Shown here piece after piece: positions 40,784 through 49,743 of a DNA stretch of 64,000 nucleotides. Each line of letters opens with the position of its first letter. Position 1 is the stretch's first letter. Source of the DNA: Boudabousia liubingyangii (GTDB taxonomy: Bacteria; Actinomycetota; Actinomycetes; Actinomycetales; Actinomycetaceae); the NCBI RefSeq assembly GCF_001907245.1, contig NZ_MQSU01000003.1, forward strand, positions 310,001 to 374,000. Direction: 5' to 3'. A program made the translations under genes and the position numbers. The notes under the pieces are model-generated. The model was not told the DNA's origin, made no database searches, and saw nothing but the letters and a program-made list of their open reading frames with translations.

Positions 40784-43542
40784 TCACCACACACCCCGCA
40801 AACGCGATCCCCAAGACAGATGTCACGACAGACAACGGCCTAGCAGTATTGGACGCCCAGATCATCAACCCGATTGTGACTGAAGAACTCGGTGGCGCTT
40901 TCTGCCTGGAGTTCGACTACCCACTCACAGCCAAAGGATCCTCATCCTTGCAGGTGGGGAACTTGGTGCGCTGCCCAGCACCAGTACTTGGGGGCCAGTT
41001 TTTCCGCATCCACCACCTCCAGACCAGCGAGCATCACCAGGTGCATGTGACGGCGCAGCATGTGTTCTATGACTTGGCTGCAAACCTTTTGATGGATACC
41101 AACCTCATAAACGAAGACGCCAACGGTGCTTTGAACCGCGTCCTTGCTGGGGCGCAGTTCAAGCACCCCTTTACCGCAACCAGCAACCTGAGTACTCGTG
41201 CCTCAGCCCGCCTCGTTAGGGTGTCTGTGGCATCAGTCCTGATGGACCCCGACCTTGATAACGGGATCGTGAACCGCTGGGGTGGGGAGCTGATCCGCAA
41301 CAACACCCACCTCTCTTTAGTTGCCAGGCGCGGGGCGGATAACGGGGTGCAAATCCGGGCAGGTAAGAACCTGCTGTCCATGACCGCGTCAGTGGACTAC
41401 TCAACCGTGGTCACCCGCATCGTGCCGGTGGGGTTTGATGGCCTGATGCTTCCGGAGAAATGGGTCGACTCGAGAAAACTTGGCCAATACCCTCACCCCC
41501 GTATTGCGGTGGTGAAGTTTGATCACATCAAATCCACCGCCACCCCAAACGGAGCCACCGCTGAGGACGCACTACCACCAAAACAGGCCGAAACAGCACT
41601 ACGACGGGCAGCCAAGGAACAGTTCACCCTCCACCGCGTTGATGAGCCAACCCGAACCTGGACAGTGAACCTAGTTGACCTCGCTTCTACACGAGAATAT
41701 CAGCATTTGCGTGCTTTGGAGAGTGTGGCAATCGGTGACGTGGTCACGGTCAAGGACCTGGATGCTGGTGTGGATGTGTCGGCGCGGGTGGTGGCCTACC
41801 AATACAACCCCCTCACCAACGGATATGCGCAGGTGACGCTGGGTTCCTTCACCCCGCGAATCACAAGCCAATCCGCCCGCGCGGTCAACCTTGCTTCTGG
41901 CGCGATGGGTGCGGCCCTTGATGCCTCTGCCCAGGCCGGGGCTATTGGCACCGTGGCGGGTAATGCTATGGCGCGGGCGGACCAGGCCTTTGATGCGGCT
42001 AGTGCTGCTGGTGGGAAAGCCGATAGTGCGTTGGTGGCGGCGAATGGTAAAAACCGTAACCACTACGGCACCGATATCCCTAAGGATCCGCGCCCGGGTG
42101 ACGTGTGGTTTAAGACGAATGGTGAGAAGCAGGAGATTTGGATCTACAAACAGGTAAACAATCGTTACGACTGGTATCCCATCTCGACGGATTTGACGTG
42201 GGAGGGAGCTAAGTGGCGTCTTGATGAGGCTGAAGTAGTGGTTTCCCAGGTAAAGGGGGTGGCTGATGAGGCAGCTAAGTCTGGTAGTGAAGCTAAAGCT
42301 CGTGTGCGGCAAGTAGCAAGAGAAACAAAACTCGCTACTGTTAAAGCTCAAGAAGCAGTTGATAAAGCAGCCGAGAACGCCCAGCACTTAGAGGACTACC
42401 AGGTAGTAGTCGGCAGCCTCATCCAAGGGGCCAGATCTTCTATCACCCAACTTTCTGATGCTGTGAACCTAAGGGTGGAAAAAGAGAAGGTCATCAACCA
42501 AATCAACATCTCGCGTGAGGGCATCCTCATCGACGGGGCCAAGGTTCACATCACCGGTCAAACCACCATTGACCAGGCAGTAATCACGGGGGCGATGATC
42601 AAAGACGCTTCGATCGACAGCGCGAAAATCGCCTTCCTGGATGCGGGCAAAATCCGCACAGGCTACCTCGACGCTGCTCGGATTAGAACCGGCAGTATCA
42701 CATCGGAGAAGCTCACCATCCGTAATGGGTTCATCACCAACGCCATGATCAAGGATGCCGCGATCACGAGCGCGAAGATCGCTTCCTTGGATGCTGGCAA
42801 GATCACCACCGGCACGCTGTCTGCGGGCCGGATTGGGGCCAGGAGTATTACGGCTGACAAGCTCGCAACGAATGCCATCCAAGTTGGCCTAGCCGGATGG
42901 TCATCTTCAATCCGTATTAGCCCTACGGAGATCCGCTGGTATGACGGCAATACCCTGACGGGCAAAGTCTCCAGTTTGGGTTTGCAGTTTTACTACGGGT
43001 CGAAGTACATTGGGCAGATGGGCGAGGCCGGGTTCAAAAACCAGCCCGAGCATGTTAAGGGCCTGAACACCATGCTCTCTAAGGATGCCTCCTATGCGGC
43101 TTGGACGTATGGGGCTGGCTCTAATGACCACTTCGTGCTCCTCACCCTTGACCCGAAAGGCTCAGTGATGGGCTCTAGGGGTTTGCATTTGGGTGTGGAT
43201 TTGCACCTGGGTGGCAACAAGGTGATGACAACAACCAAGCGTGGCATCAAGTTGGTTGACTCCTCGATTAACCGCACTCTCTTGCCGGCTTGGTGTAGCG
43301 AGAACACTCGCTCCCAAGTTGCCTTCTCCAGCGGAGCCTTGTTTTTGGTCAGCGACAACTACATCTACTCGGTCACCCAAATAACCAAACGCCTCACCGA
43401 AGTCATCAGCCGCGTCAACAGTTTGATCGGCTACTTCAACAAAGGTTGGGTCCAAGAGATTCACCGTATCGGGGGATCCAATGTTTCTTGGACCTCCTAC
43501 CCAAACACCGGCCTATCCACTATATCCACCAACCTCAGCTAA
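40780..43542 (+). CDS. Tail-associated endopeptidase-type tip protein with beta-helix repeats
   Basis: 920 residues. Residues 1-370 match the prophage endopeptidase tail (Tal/gp18-like) layout, ending with VTLGSFTPRIT. A helical linker (about 380-560) follows. Then come repeats of the form GAMIKDASIDSAKIAFLDAG and NAMIKDAAITSAKIASLDAG (about 600-710), typical of gp58-like/DUF1983 tail tip proteins. The C-terminal part (about 715-920) is unlike the rest and probably binds the host surface. Confidence 0.88.
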   Translation: MITTHPANAIPKTDVTTDNGLAVLDAQIINPIVTEELGGAFCLEFDYPLTAKGSSSLQVGNLVRCPAPVLGGQFFRIHHLQTSEHHQVHVTAQHVFYDLAANLLMDTNLINEDANGALNRVLAGAQFKHPFTATSNLSTRASARLVRVSVASVLMDPDLDNGIVNRWGGELIRNNTHLSLVARRGADNGVQIRAGKNLLSMTASVDYSTVVTRIVPVGFDGLMLPEKWVDSRKLGQYPHPRIAVVKFDHIKSTATPNGATAEDALPPKQAETALRRAAKEQFTLHRVDEPTRTWTVNLVDLASTREYQHLRALESVAIGDVVTVKDLDAGVDVSARVVAYQYNPLTNGYAQVTLGSFTPRITSQSARAVNLASGAMGAALDASAQAGAIGTVAGNAMARADQAFDAASAAGGKADSALVAANGKNRNHYGTDIPKDPRPGDVWFKTNGEKQEIWIYKQVNNRYDWYPISTDLTWEGAKWRLDEAEVVVSQVKGVADEAAKSGSEAKARVRQVARETKLATVKAQEAVDKAAENAQHLEDYQVVVGSLIQGARSSITQLSDAVNLRVEKEKVINQINISREGILIDGAKVHITGQTTIDQAVITGAMIKDASIDSAKIAFLDAGKIRTGYLDAARIRTGSITSEKLTIRNGFITNAMIKDAAITSAKIASLDAGKITTGTLSAGRIGARSITADKLATNAIQVGLAGWSSSIRISPTEIRWYDGNTLTGKVSSLGLQFYYGSKYIGQMGEAGFKNQPEHVKGLNTMLSKDASYAAWTYGAGSNDHFVLLTLDPKGSVMGSRGLHLGVDLHLGGNKVMTTTKRGIKLVDSSINRTLLPAWCSENTRSQVAFSSGALFLVSDNYIYSVTQITKRLTEVISRVNSLIGYFNKGWVQEIHRIGGSNVSWTSYPNTGLSTISTNLS

Positions 43543-43561
43543 CCAACCTAAAGGAGCATCC

Positions 43562-43996
43562 ATGCCAACACTGAAAATCCCCAACCACACCCTCCCTGCC
43601 GTTACCGGCCTGCTTGATGGGCTAGAGCTTGCTGGAGCGGCATCACGGGCTAGAACTAAACTCCACACTGCCTTGCTTACCCACCTTGAAGCTTTGGGTG
43701 CTAGTGAGGTGGAGCTAGCCCGCCAATACGCCACCCTCGACGAAACTGGCGAGATTGTCCTGGATGAGGCCGGCGGCTTCACCCTCAAAGACCCCAGTCA
43801 GTCCAGCGAGTTCGCAGGCGAACATGGGGCGCTGATGAACGAGACGGTTGCTGTCCCGTCCTTGTATGAGGAGCAATACCGGGTCTTGGCCAAAGCACTG
43901 GCAGATTACCCGGGAACCTTCAAAGGACCTGATGCCACCGCCTATGACCTGCTCTGCGACGCGCTCGAGCAAGCCACTGTCAAGGAGGGTGCCTGA
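43562..43996 (+). CDS. Hypothetical tail-lysis interval protein
   Basis: 144 residues from ATG 43562 with TAAAGGAGC upstream; the frame is open before it but overlaps the tip gene. Helical with TLDETGEIVLDEAGGFTLKD and SLYEEQYRVLAKALADYPG. Similar DUF1617-like small proteins occur at this place in Gram-positive phages. Function unknown. Overlaps the next gene by one base (TGATG). Confidence 0.65.
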   Translation: MPTLKIPNHTLPAVTGLLDGLELAGAASRARTKLHTALLTHLEALGASEVELARQYATLDETGEIVLDEAGGFTLKDPSQSSEFAGEHGALMNETVAVPSLYEEQYRVLAKALADYPGTFKGPDATAYDLLCDALEQATVKEGA

Positions 43997-44130
43997 TGGA
44001 TATTGATCCCACCCCGCCAGAGCCTGTGGTCGCTCAGCCACTAACGCCACAGCAGGCAGAGCCTCCACCGCCTCTGGTGGAGCCCGAAACCCACACCCTG
44101 ACAATCCCACCAAGCCCCGACGGCAAATAA
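43996..44130 (+). CDS. Small proline-rich protein
   Basis: 44 residues, starting at the overlapping ATG 43996 (GGAGGG upstream). About a third of residues are proline (EPPPPLVEPETHTLTIPPSP); no hydrophobic segment. Translational coupling and a clean stop support it as real. Short Pro-rich proteins of this sort occur in actinophage lysis regions. Function unknown. Confidence 0.5.
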   Translation: MDIDPTPPEPVVAQPLTPQQAEPPPPLVEPETHTLTIPPSPDGK

Positions 44131-44142
44131 GCCTCGGGGCTT
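44112..44142 (+). terminator. Hairpin at the end of the tail operon
   Basis: AAGCCCCGA (44112-44120) pairs exactly with TCGGGGCTT (44134-44142) around a 13-nt loop that contains the stop codon. The following TTCGCTTA has few Ts, so termination may be partial before the holin gene. Confidence 0.6.
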
Positions 44143-44177
44143 TCGCTTACCCATTTCTTGGAAGGAACTGATTTCTC

Positions 44178-44741
44178 ATGCCACTAGACCACTATCTACG
44201 CACCATCGCCACTGCCATCGGGGCGGGGGCTGGTTGGGTGTTTGGCACTCCCGATGCTCTGCTCTACACCCTGCTCGCGTTCATCACTGCCGACTACATC
44301 TCCGGCGTGATGGCAGCCATCGCCACCCGCCGCCTTTCTAGCGCGGTTGGGTTTAAGGGGCTGTTTGGCAAGATGCTCATCCTCGCCTTCGTTGCCCTAG
44401 CCCAGTTGATGGATACCCATGTGCTTGGTGGGGTGGGGGTGCTTCGCGGTGCGGTGATCTTCTTCTACATCGCCAACGAAGGCATCTCCCTGATTGAAAA
44501 CGCCACAGTCCTCGGCCTGCCAGTACCACCCAAGTTCCAGCAGGCTCTGGCCACTCTCACCGACCACGATCCTGAAAGCAATAGCGCTCATGGACGCCAT
44601 GCCCGGGCAGATCAGGACCTGTCGGTGGTGCCGCGCCCGCGCATTCCTAAGCCTGAGGTGCCTATCAGTGAGGTGCGCAAACCCCTGACCCACACCACCA
44701 AATCCACACCAGATGACGAGGCAGGTGGTGGAGGTGACTAA
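44178..44741 (+). CDS. Phage holin, toxin-secretion/phage lysis type
   Basis: 187 residues from ATG 44178 (TTGGAAGGAAC upstream). Three to four membrane segments in the first ~125 residues (AIGAGAGWVFG, ALLYTLLAFITADYISGVMA, ILAFVALAQLMDTHVLGG, AVIFFYIANEGISLIENA) match the phage_holin_4 family, including DYISGVMAA and NEGISLIENA. The last ~60 residues are polar. It forms the membrane hole that frees the endolysin. Confidence 0.9.
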   Translation: MPLDHYLRTIATAIGAGAGWVFGTPDALLYTLLAFITADYISGVMAAIATRRLSSAVGFKGLFGKMLILAFVALAQLMDTHVLGGVGVLRGAVIFFYIANEGISLIENATVLGLPVPPKFQQALATLTDHDPESNSAHGRHARADQDLSVVPRPRIPKPEVPISEVRKPLTHTTKSTPDDEAGGGGD

Positions 44742-44892
44742 ACCCCACTCTCACCTCACGCCCATCCTCACTGCTTTGGCAACCACCGGTTCGTTCGCTG
44801 CTGTGGTGGGGGTGGGCTGGTGGGTATGGGACCAGGTCATCACCCCGCTACTGACCGTGCTCGTCTGGTTGCACGTGATCGTCCAACCCTAA
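44713..44892 (+). CDS. Small single-TM protein, second holin or antiholin candidate
   Basis: 59 residues from ATG 44713, overlapping the holin end by 29 bp in another frame; GTG 44725 and 44734 are alternative starts. One membrane segment (TTGSFAAVVGVGWWVWDQVI) and a second hydrophobic stretch (LLTVLVWLHVIV). The position between holin and endolysin is where phages place a second holin-like protein. A terminal stop at 44890-44892 lies 29 bp before the lysin gene. Confidence 0.6.
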   Translation: MTRQVVEVTKPHSHLTPILTALATTGSFAAVVGVGWWVWDQVITPLLTVLVWLHVIVQP

Positions 44893-44921
44893 AAACCAAT
44901 CCACTACCTAAGGAGATTCTC

Positions 44922-45689
44922 ATGTCTTACACGATTGACCATTCCCACGACGCCACCGCATTCACGACAGGCCGCCAAGGCCACCGCATCAAATACATTG
45001 TGGTGCATCACTGGGATGACCCCGCCAAACACCCCACCTTTGAGGGCACTATCCGCTGGTTCGAACGCGGCGGCAACAACACCAGTGCCCACTACGTGGC
45101 TGAGGCCGGACGCGTCGCACAACTGGTTGCGGACGGGGACACTGCCTATCATGCGGGTAACTGGGTGAAGAACCTTGAGTCCATCGGTATCGAATGCAAC
45201 CCCCGCTGCTCCGACGCCGACAAAGCCACCGTGGCTGAGCTGATTCGAGACCTGCAAGCCAAGCATGGGCCACTGACCATCCTGGGCCACAAGGACTGCA
45301 CGTCCACGGACTGCCCAGGACGCTACTACCCACCCACACGTGTACTCGCACCCTGGCTCAGTGGAGGTAGCGGCAACGCCAAACCCGCCACCACCGCAAC
45401 TGCTCCTTCTGGTGACCTCAACGCCCTAGCAGACGCGGTACTACGCGGCGACTACGGCAATGGCGAGGAACGCAAGCGCCGCCTGGGCTCCAAGTATTCG
45501 GCGGTGCAGGCGATTGTGAACCAGCGCCTAGGCTACGGCACAGCGCCCGCCTCCACTGGGCCTAACCTGAATGCTTTAGCCGATGCGGTCATCCGAGGCG
45601 ACTACGGCAACGGAGACGAACGCAAACGACGCCTCGGAGCCAACTACAAGGCTGTTCAAGCCCTAGTGAATCGGAAGCTCGGCTACTAA
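44922..45689 (+). CDS. Endolysin: N-acetylmuramoyl-L-alanine amidase with two Cpl-7 repeats
   Basis: 255 residues from ATG 44922 (AAGGAGATT upstream). An Amidase_2/PGRP domain (about 1-150): KYIVVHHWDD, VSAHYVAEAG-type segment (NTSAHYVAEAGRV), HAGNW, and HKDCTSTDCPGRYY with the zinc His/Cys ligands. The C-terminus has two 40-residue Cpl-7 repeats, each containing LNALADAV-x-RGDYGNG-x-ERKRRLG, that bind muropeptide. It cuts host peptidoglycan at lysis. A strong terminator follows. Confidence 0.95.
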   Translation: MSYTIDHSHDATAFTTGRQGHRIKYIVVHHWDDPAKHPTFEGTIRWFERGGNNTSAHYVAEAGRVAQLVADGDTAYHAGNWVKNLESIGIECNPRCSDADKATVAELIRDLQAKHGPLTILGHKDCTSTDCPGRYYPPTRVLAPWLSGGSGNAKPATTATAPSGDLNALADAVLRGDYGNGEERKRRLGSKYSAVQAIVNQRLGYGTAPASTGPNLNALADAVIRGDYGNGDERKRRLGANYKAVQALVNRKLGY

Positions 45690-45715
45690 AACAGCCGGGC
45701 TTCAACCCTATTCAT

Positions 45716-45760
45716 GCGCCCTCATCTAACCCCTCTGGGGTTGGGTGGGGGCGCTTTTTT
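45716..45760 (+). terminator. Terminator of the lysis operon
   Basis: GCGCCC (45716-45721) pairs with GGGCGC (45749-45754), with inner AACCCC/GGGGTT (45728-45733, 45737-45742), then TTTTTT. Its distal 18 bases (TGGGTGGGGGCGCTTTTT, 45742-45759) recur exactly at 49707-49724, on the far side of cassette 2. Confidence 0.88.
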
Positions 45761-45809
45761 GTGTTGTATTTATAAATAAAATAGTAATTTAGAAAGAAAT
45801 GTGTAACTG

Positions 45810-45839
45810 TAGACACATGCGGGTGATTTGTGCTACACT
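45810..45839 (+). promoter_or_regulatory. Promoter of cassette 2
   Basis: TAGACA (45810-45815), 18-bp spacer, TACACT (45834-45839) preceded by TGC (extended -10). It lies 57 bp before the secreted-protein start, in AT-rich DNA right after the lysis terminator. It gives the cassette its own expression in the lysogen. Confidence 0.65.
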
Positions 45840-45896
45840 AAGCACGTGGGAAGTTATCTTTCTACACACTATTTTCAGCCAATGATGGAGGGAAAC

Positions 45897-46289
45897 ATGA
45901 AAAAGTTACGAATGCCAATTGTGGCAGGTACTACCGCCTTGCTGCTTGCGATTGGTGGAACCGGGCTTGCGTACGCTGACAACTCGTATGTCGGTGGACA
46001 GCTGAACAAGTCGGGTTCCCTTGTGAAATACGATTACACTCGTACGCACACCTATGATGGTCCTATCAGTCTCAGCATTAACGACATGCCGTCAGGGCAT
46101 CTTCGGCTTGGGTTGCGTAATATGAAGGTATCTGGTGGACCGCAATTCACCGATACCTTGCAGTGGAATGCGGTTGGTGCGAAATCCTGGGATAGGGTTA
46201 AGAAGAATACTCGTTTCGCTTTCCAGGGAAGAATGAAGGCCTGCAGCTGGTGGTGTGACATCAACTGGGGCGGAGATCTCACTTACTGA
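45897..46289 (+). CDS. Small secreted protein, bacteriocin-like, cassette 2
   Basis: 130 residues from ATG 45897 (GGAGGG upstream); the frame extends upstream without a ribosome site. Signal peptide: KKLRM, then IVAGTTALLLAIGGTGLAYA, cut before DNSYV. Mature part ~100 residues, basic and aromatic-rich, ending with ACSWWCDINWGGDLTY, where the two Cys sit four apart beside Trp. Followed by a MacB-type transporter set. It shares layout, not clear sequence, with the cassette 1 protein. Lactococcin-972-like loci have this gene order, but I do not see that family's sequence pattern. Confidence 0.65.
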   Translation: MKKLRMPIVAGTTALLLAIGGTGLAYADNSYVGGQLNKSGSLVKYDYTRTHTYDGPISLSINDMPSGHLRLGLRNMKVSGGPQFTDTLQWNAVGAKSWDRVKKNTRFAFQGRMKACSWWCDINWGGDLTY

Positions 46290-46303
46290 TTGGGTTTAGT
46301 GCA

Positions 46304-47179
46304 GTGAAAGTTGCAAAGCTAAGTAAGCTTGCTTTCTGCTTGCTGGTGTCGGCACTCGTAATCAGTGGTTGCGGTGCCGACACCACAAGTGGGGAACTTG
46401 CAGAAAACTCCAGTCGAGATGTTAGCAAGAGTGCTGTGCTAACTGTAGAGAAAAAAGATCTTGTTGCAACGTATTCCACCCATTCGTCTGTAGAGTCGGT
46501 TTCAAATTTTATTGTTGAAACGAGTAAACAAGGATCTTTTGTTCCCAAGGTGCCGGTGGGTTCTATAGTCAAAAAAGGTGATGTATTAGCTTTGAATAGT
46601 GATGTTCAGTTAGTCTCACCCGTAGATGCAAAAGTTGTCAAGATTTCAGATGCTTCTACAGATTTACCAAGTCGATTCCCGGTAGTTGAACTTAGATATG
46701 AGGGGTTCTCGTTGGCGTTTCAAGATGAATCTGCATCTGGCCTAGGAGAAGCCTCTGGTGTCCAGGGGTCGTTTCAAATTCAAAATGGACTAGGGCCATC
46801 AGAATGCGGAGCTTTGGTGTTAGCTCAAAATTCTGAGGGGAACGGATCGGAGAGTGGTGCTATATCCGAAAATGGCAACTCCATAAGTAACCCTGGTGGC
46901 TTTTTGTGTTTAATTGATAAGTCTGTACCCGTTCGTACTGGCCAGCAAGCTACATTAGTTCTTCATGGTGTTAAACGTAATAACGTTCTAGCTGTGCCTA
47001 TAAGCGCCGTTGCAGGCCGCGCCTTTAAAGGGAAAGTTACTTTAATTAGTACGGGGAAAGCTGAAGCTGTGGAAGTAGGTTTGGGGGTTAATGACGGAGC
47101 TTTTATTGAGATTACCTCAGGGTTGAAAGAAGGAGAAAAAATAAGCGCAATTGCCCCAAATCTAGATCCGCGAGAGTAG
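46304..47179 (+). CDS. HlyD/MacA-like adaptor lipoprotein, cassette 2
   Basis: 291 residues from GTG 46304. A lipoprotein signal with lipobox LVISGC is followed by an adaptor-like body: a biotinyl-lipoyl-like half motif (VPVGSIVKKGDVLALNSD, VSPVDAKVVKI) and, near the end, VRTGQQATLVLHGVKRNNVL and LKEGEKISAIAP, typical of MacA-type periplasmic adaptors. In Gram-positives such proteins sit outside the membrane beside MacB-like transporters and help release peptides. Confidence 0.8.
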   Translation: MKVAKLSKLAFCLLVSALVISGCGADTTSGELAENSSRDVSKSAVLTVEKKDLVATYSTHSSVESVSNFIVETSKQGSFVPKVPVGSIVKKGDVLALNSDVQLVSPVDAKVVKISDASTDLPSRFPVVELRYEGFSLAFQDESASGLGEASGVQGSFQIQNGLGPSECGALVLAQNSEGNGSESGAISENGNSISNPGGFLCLIDKSVPVRTGQQATLVLHGVKRNNVLAVPISAVAGRAFKGKVTLISTGKAEAVEVGLGVNDGAFIEITSGLKEGEKISAIAPNLDPRE

Positions 47180-47183
47180 AAAT

Positions 47184-47888
47184 ATGTCGTTAGTGTCGTT
47201 AACAAACGTATCGGCAGAAGTTGAGCTAGGCAACGGTCAAATACTACGAACCGTTGACAGTGTGTCGCTCGAGCTTGAGGTTGGTAAAAGCTATGCTTTA
47301 GTAGGTAAGTCTGGTTCGGGTAAAACATCTTTGGCGTCTATCGTTGGTCTCCTTAACGCTGCCTATACTGGAAGGTTTATTTATCAAGGCACTGATGTTG
47401 CGACACTAAAAGACCGTAATTTATCAGAACTGAGGGCTGAAAGCATAGGGTTTGTTTTTCAGAATTATTCTTTGATTAGGCATTTAAACGTTTTTGAGAA
47501 TGTTGAGCTGGCATTGATGTATCTTCCCGATCGCCCTACACCTAGGATTCGAAAACGATTGATAAATCATGCTTTAATGCAAGTTGGCCTTAATGCCCGT
47601 GCGCATGAATTTCCAGGCAAGTTATCTGGAGGTGAGCAACAACGGGTGGCAATTGCGAGAGCGTTAGTTACTAGTCCAAAACTGTTAATTTGTGATGAGC
47701 CTACAGGTGCGCTAGATACATCTACAAGTACGCAAGTAATGGCTATATTACATAAATTAGTTTCACAAATGCAGACCACGCTTCTGCTGGTAACGCATGA
47801 TTCCGAACTAGCTACGACATGTGACCATACCTTTGTTATGTCTCAGGGAAGGATAATGCATGCTGCGGATGTTATGGAAAGATCTTAA
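47184..47888 (+). CDS. MacB/LolD-type ABC ATPase, cassette 2
   Basis: 234 residues. Walker [17 protein letters not shown]-loop VFQNYSLI, signature [15 protein letters not shown], Walker [15 protein letters not shown]-loop VTHDSEL. These are the MacB/LolD-family forms. It pairs with the permease whose start overlaps its end by 29 bp. Confidence 0.93.
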
Positions 47889-49062
47889 AGTAGCTCCGAT
47901 GCGTACAACATTGACAGGGTTGTCGATGTTCATTGGTATTGTCGCGATAATTTGTTCAGTGCTGGTTGGTACGATTGGACGTTCCTATTTATTGGGAACC
48001 ACTGAGCAACTCTATGGTAGGGACCCTACATACCGGGTTTCGATTACTGCTAGAGGTTTAGCGAATCCACAATTGTTAGCACGATTCCTAAATAGTATTG
48101 ACGTTCCTGAAGCTAATTTGGCTTTAGTTTTAAACCCGAAACAAGCGTTGACTTTTGGTGTTGGGACGAAAGCAGCTCCAAATCAACAAGAAATTAGGGA
48201 AATCATGTCTTCGCCTCGTAACGTGGACCCTATTTATATTTCAAGTAAATATAATTACATTTACAGGCTGCCATTGTTAAAAGGACGATGGTTAGAAAAT
48301 GAGAATGTCTTTCCCCGCTTGGAGGCTGTTGTTAATCAGTCTGCAAATGAGGTTTTCCCGTATCGACAATTTGCGTTTGTTGCGAATAAAAACTCGCTGA
48401 ATCCTACGCCAATTCCCGTAGTAGGCGTTGTAAACGATGGTGTCCCAGATGCTCGAATATATCTTAATATAGCTGGCATAAGTTCTTTAATACCCCATTT
48501 GTTAGAAACGGATAGCGGGAGTGTTCTTTGGCATGATACTTCAAATAGCACTTCTAAAGAAGAAAAAGTCTCATTCTTGAATGACAAACTATCGGACTCT
48601 ATAGGTGGCAAGGCAGATGAGATTTCTAGGGTGGATTCGGGGCAATCATATGCCAGTGTTTTGTATGTTATTCAGATGTCATTTTTCAGCACAGCATTGC
48701 TTTTGCTAATAGTCTCAATGATTGGTCTTATTAATATTGGCTTATCAACTTTAGAACAGCGATCACATGAATTGCTAATTCGACGTGCATTAGGGGCAAG
48801 TCGAAGTTCAGTCGCGTGGCTGGTATTAGGATCATCGATTTTGCTTGCCGTGGTCGTGTCGCTAATTGCAGTGATATTCTCAATATTACTCATCCAATTG
48901 ATCCCTTTTGTGCTGCCAGTTGGCTCACCTATCGACCCTCCCTTGTATCCCTATGCGGCAGCGGTCTATGCGGTTTTGGCAGCGACAATAACGGCAATTC
49001 TCGGAAGCATACTTCCTGCGATAAAGGCGGCGCGACTAGAACCAGCATTGGCATTAAGATAA
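47860..49062 (+). CDS. MacB/FtsX-type ABC permease, cassette 2
   Basis: 400 residues. One N-terminal membrane helix (TTLTGLSMFIGIVAIICSVLVG), a large extracytoplasmic domain (about 45-265), then three C-terminal helices (FFSTALLLLIVSMIGLINIG; SSILLAVVVSLIAVIFSILL; YAAAVYAVLAATITAILGS) with the FtsX-domain RSHELLIRRALGAS loop. This is the MacB layout. With the adaptor and ATPase it forms a mechanotransmission-type peptide exporter or immunity pump. Confidence 0.9.
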   Translation: MLRMLWKDLKVAPMRTTLTGLSMFIGIVAIICSVLVGTIGRSYLLGTTEQLYGRDPTYRVSITARGLANPQLLARFLNSIDVPEANLALVLNPKQALTFGVGTKAAPNQQEIREIMSSPRNVDPIYISSKYNYIYRLPLLKGRWLENENVFPRLEAVVNQSANEVFPYRQFAFVANKNSLNPTPIPVVGVVNDGVPDARIYLNIAGISSLIPHLLETDSGSVLWHDTSNSTSKEEKVSFLNDKLSDSIGGKADEISRVDSGQSYASVLYVIQMSFFSTALLLLIVSMIGLINIGLSTLEQRSHELLIRRALGASRSSVAWLVLGSSILLAVVVSLIAVIFSILLIQLIPFVLPVGSPIDPPLYPYAAAVYAVLAATITAILGSILPAIKAARLEPALALR

Positions 49063-49092
49063 AACTATCTAATCACTTCGAAAGGTTGCAAA

Positions 49093-49578
49093 ATGAAATA
49101 CATAAAGATATTTCTTGCCCTAGCTACTTCCACTGCCGTCATTCTGGGAACGAGTGGATGCAGTTCTGAATTATCCGATCAGTCGACTTCATCAGAACGT
49201 AAGATTCTTAGTTATGATCAGATCCAAAAAGAGTATCAAGACTCGGTTAAAAATCTCGAATGGCCTCAAGGTTATATCGCGCCCAATAAAATGGAAGGTG
49301 AAGAAAAGGGAGGAGCTTATCAAAGTGGATACGGCGACAGTCGTGCATCTTTGTACTTTGAATGCGCGTGGGAAAAAGAATGGTTGAAAACCTATACAAC
49401 AGATAAGGGGAGAGCCAACAACGCATTAAAACAGCTTGAAAAAGTTCCCCAGATGGGATACATGAGTCCACAGCGTGCAGATGATGCGACTCGTAGAGTT
49501 TTCGCAGATTATCTCAATAGAGCAAAAATGGGTGACCCCTCTGGATTTCAAGAAAACGTAGAGGTCAATTGCCCCTGA
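49093..49578 (+). CDS. Lipoprotein, possible immunity protein, cassette 2
   Basis: 161 residues from ATG 49093 (GAAAGG upstream). A signal peptide with lipobox TSGC at Cys 20 or so; the mature part is soluble, charged, with one internal Cys (YFECAWEKEWLKTY) and a terminal NCP. Last gene of the cassette, 30 bp after the permease. A surface lipoprotein next to a secreted-peptide transporter is often an immunity factor; this is inference. Confidence 0.7.
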   Translation: MKYIKIFLALATSTAVILGTSGCSSELSDQSTSSERKILSYDQIQKEYQDSVKNLEWPQGYIAPNKMEGEEKGGAYQSGYGDSRASLYFECAWEKEWLKTYTTDKGRANNALKQLEKVPQMGYMSPQRADDATRRVFADYLNRAKMGDPSGFQENVEVNCP

Positions 49579-49679
49579 GAGCAAAACTAGAGGGTATCAA
49601 GCATAGACGTATGTATCTTCGCTAAGTTTATTTGAGATTCACTTTGCTTTCTAAAATCGGCCCTCATACTATCTTTTAG

Positions 49680-49724
49680 TCCCCCATCTCGTCACTTTTA
49701 TGTGGCTGGGTGGGGGCGCTTTTT
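49680..49724 (+). terminator. Second, partly duplicated terminator closing cassette 2
   Basis: CCCCCA (49681-49686) can pair with TGGGGG (49711-49716), followed by CGCTTTTT. The final 18 bases equal those of the lysis terminator at 45742-45759. The repeat marks the right boundary of cassette 2, which thus lies between two copies of a terminator arm. Confidence 0.7.
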
Positions 49725-49743
49725 GTGTGCCTTGTGGGTGGGT

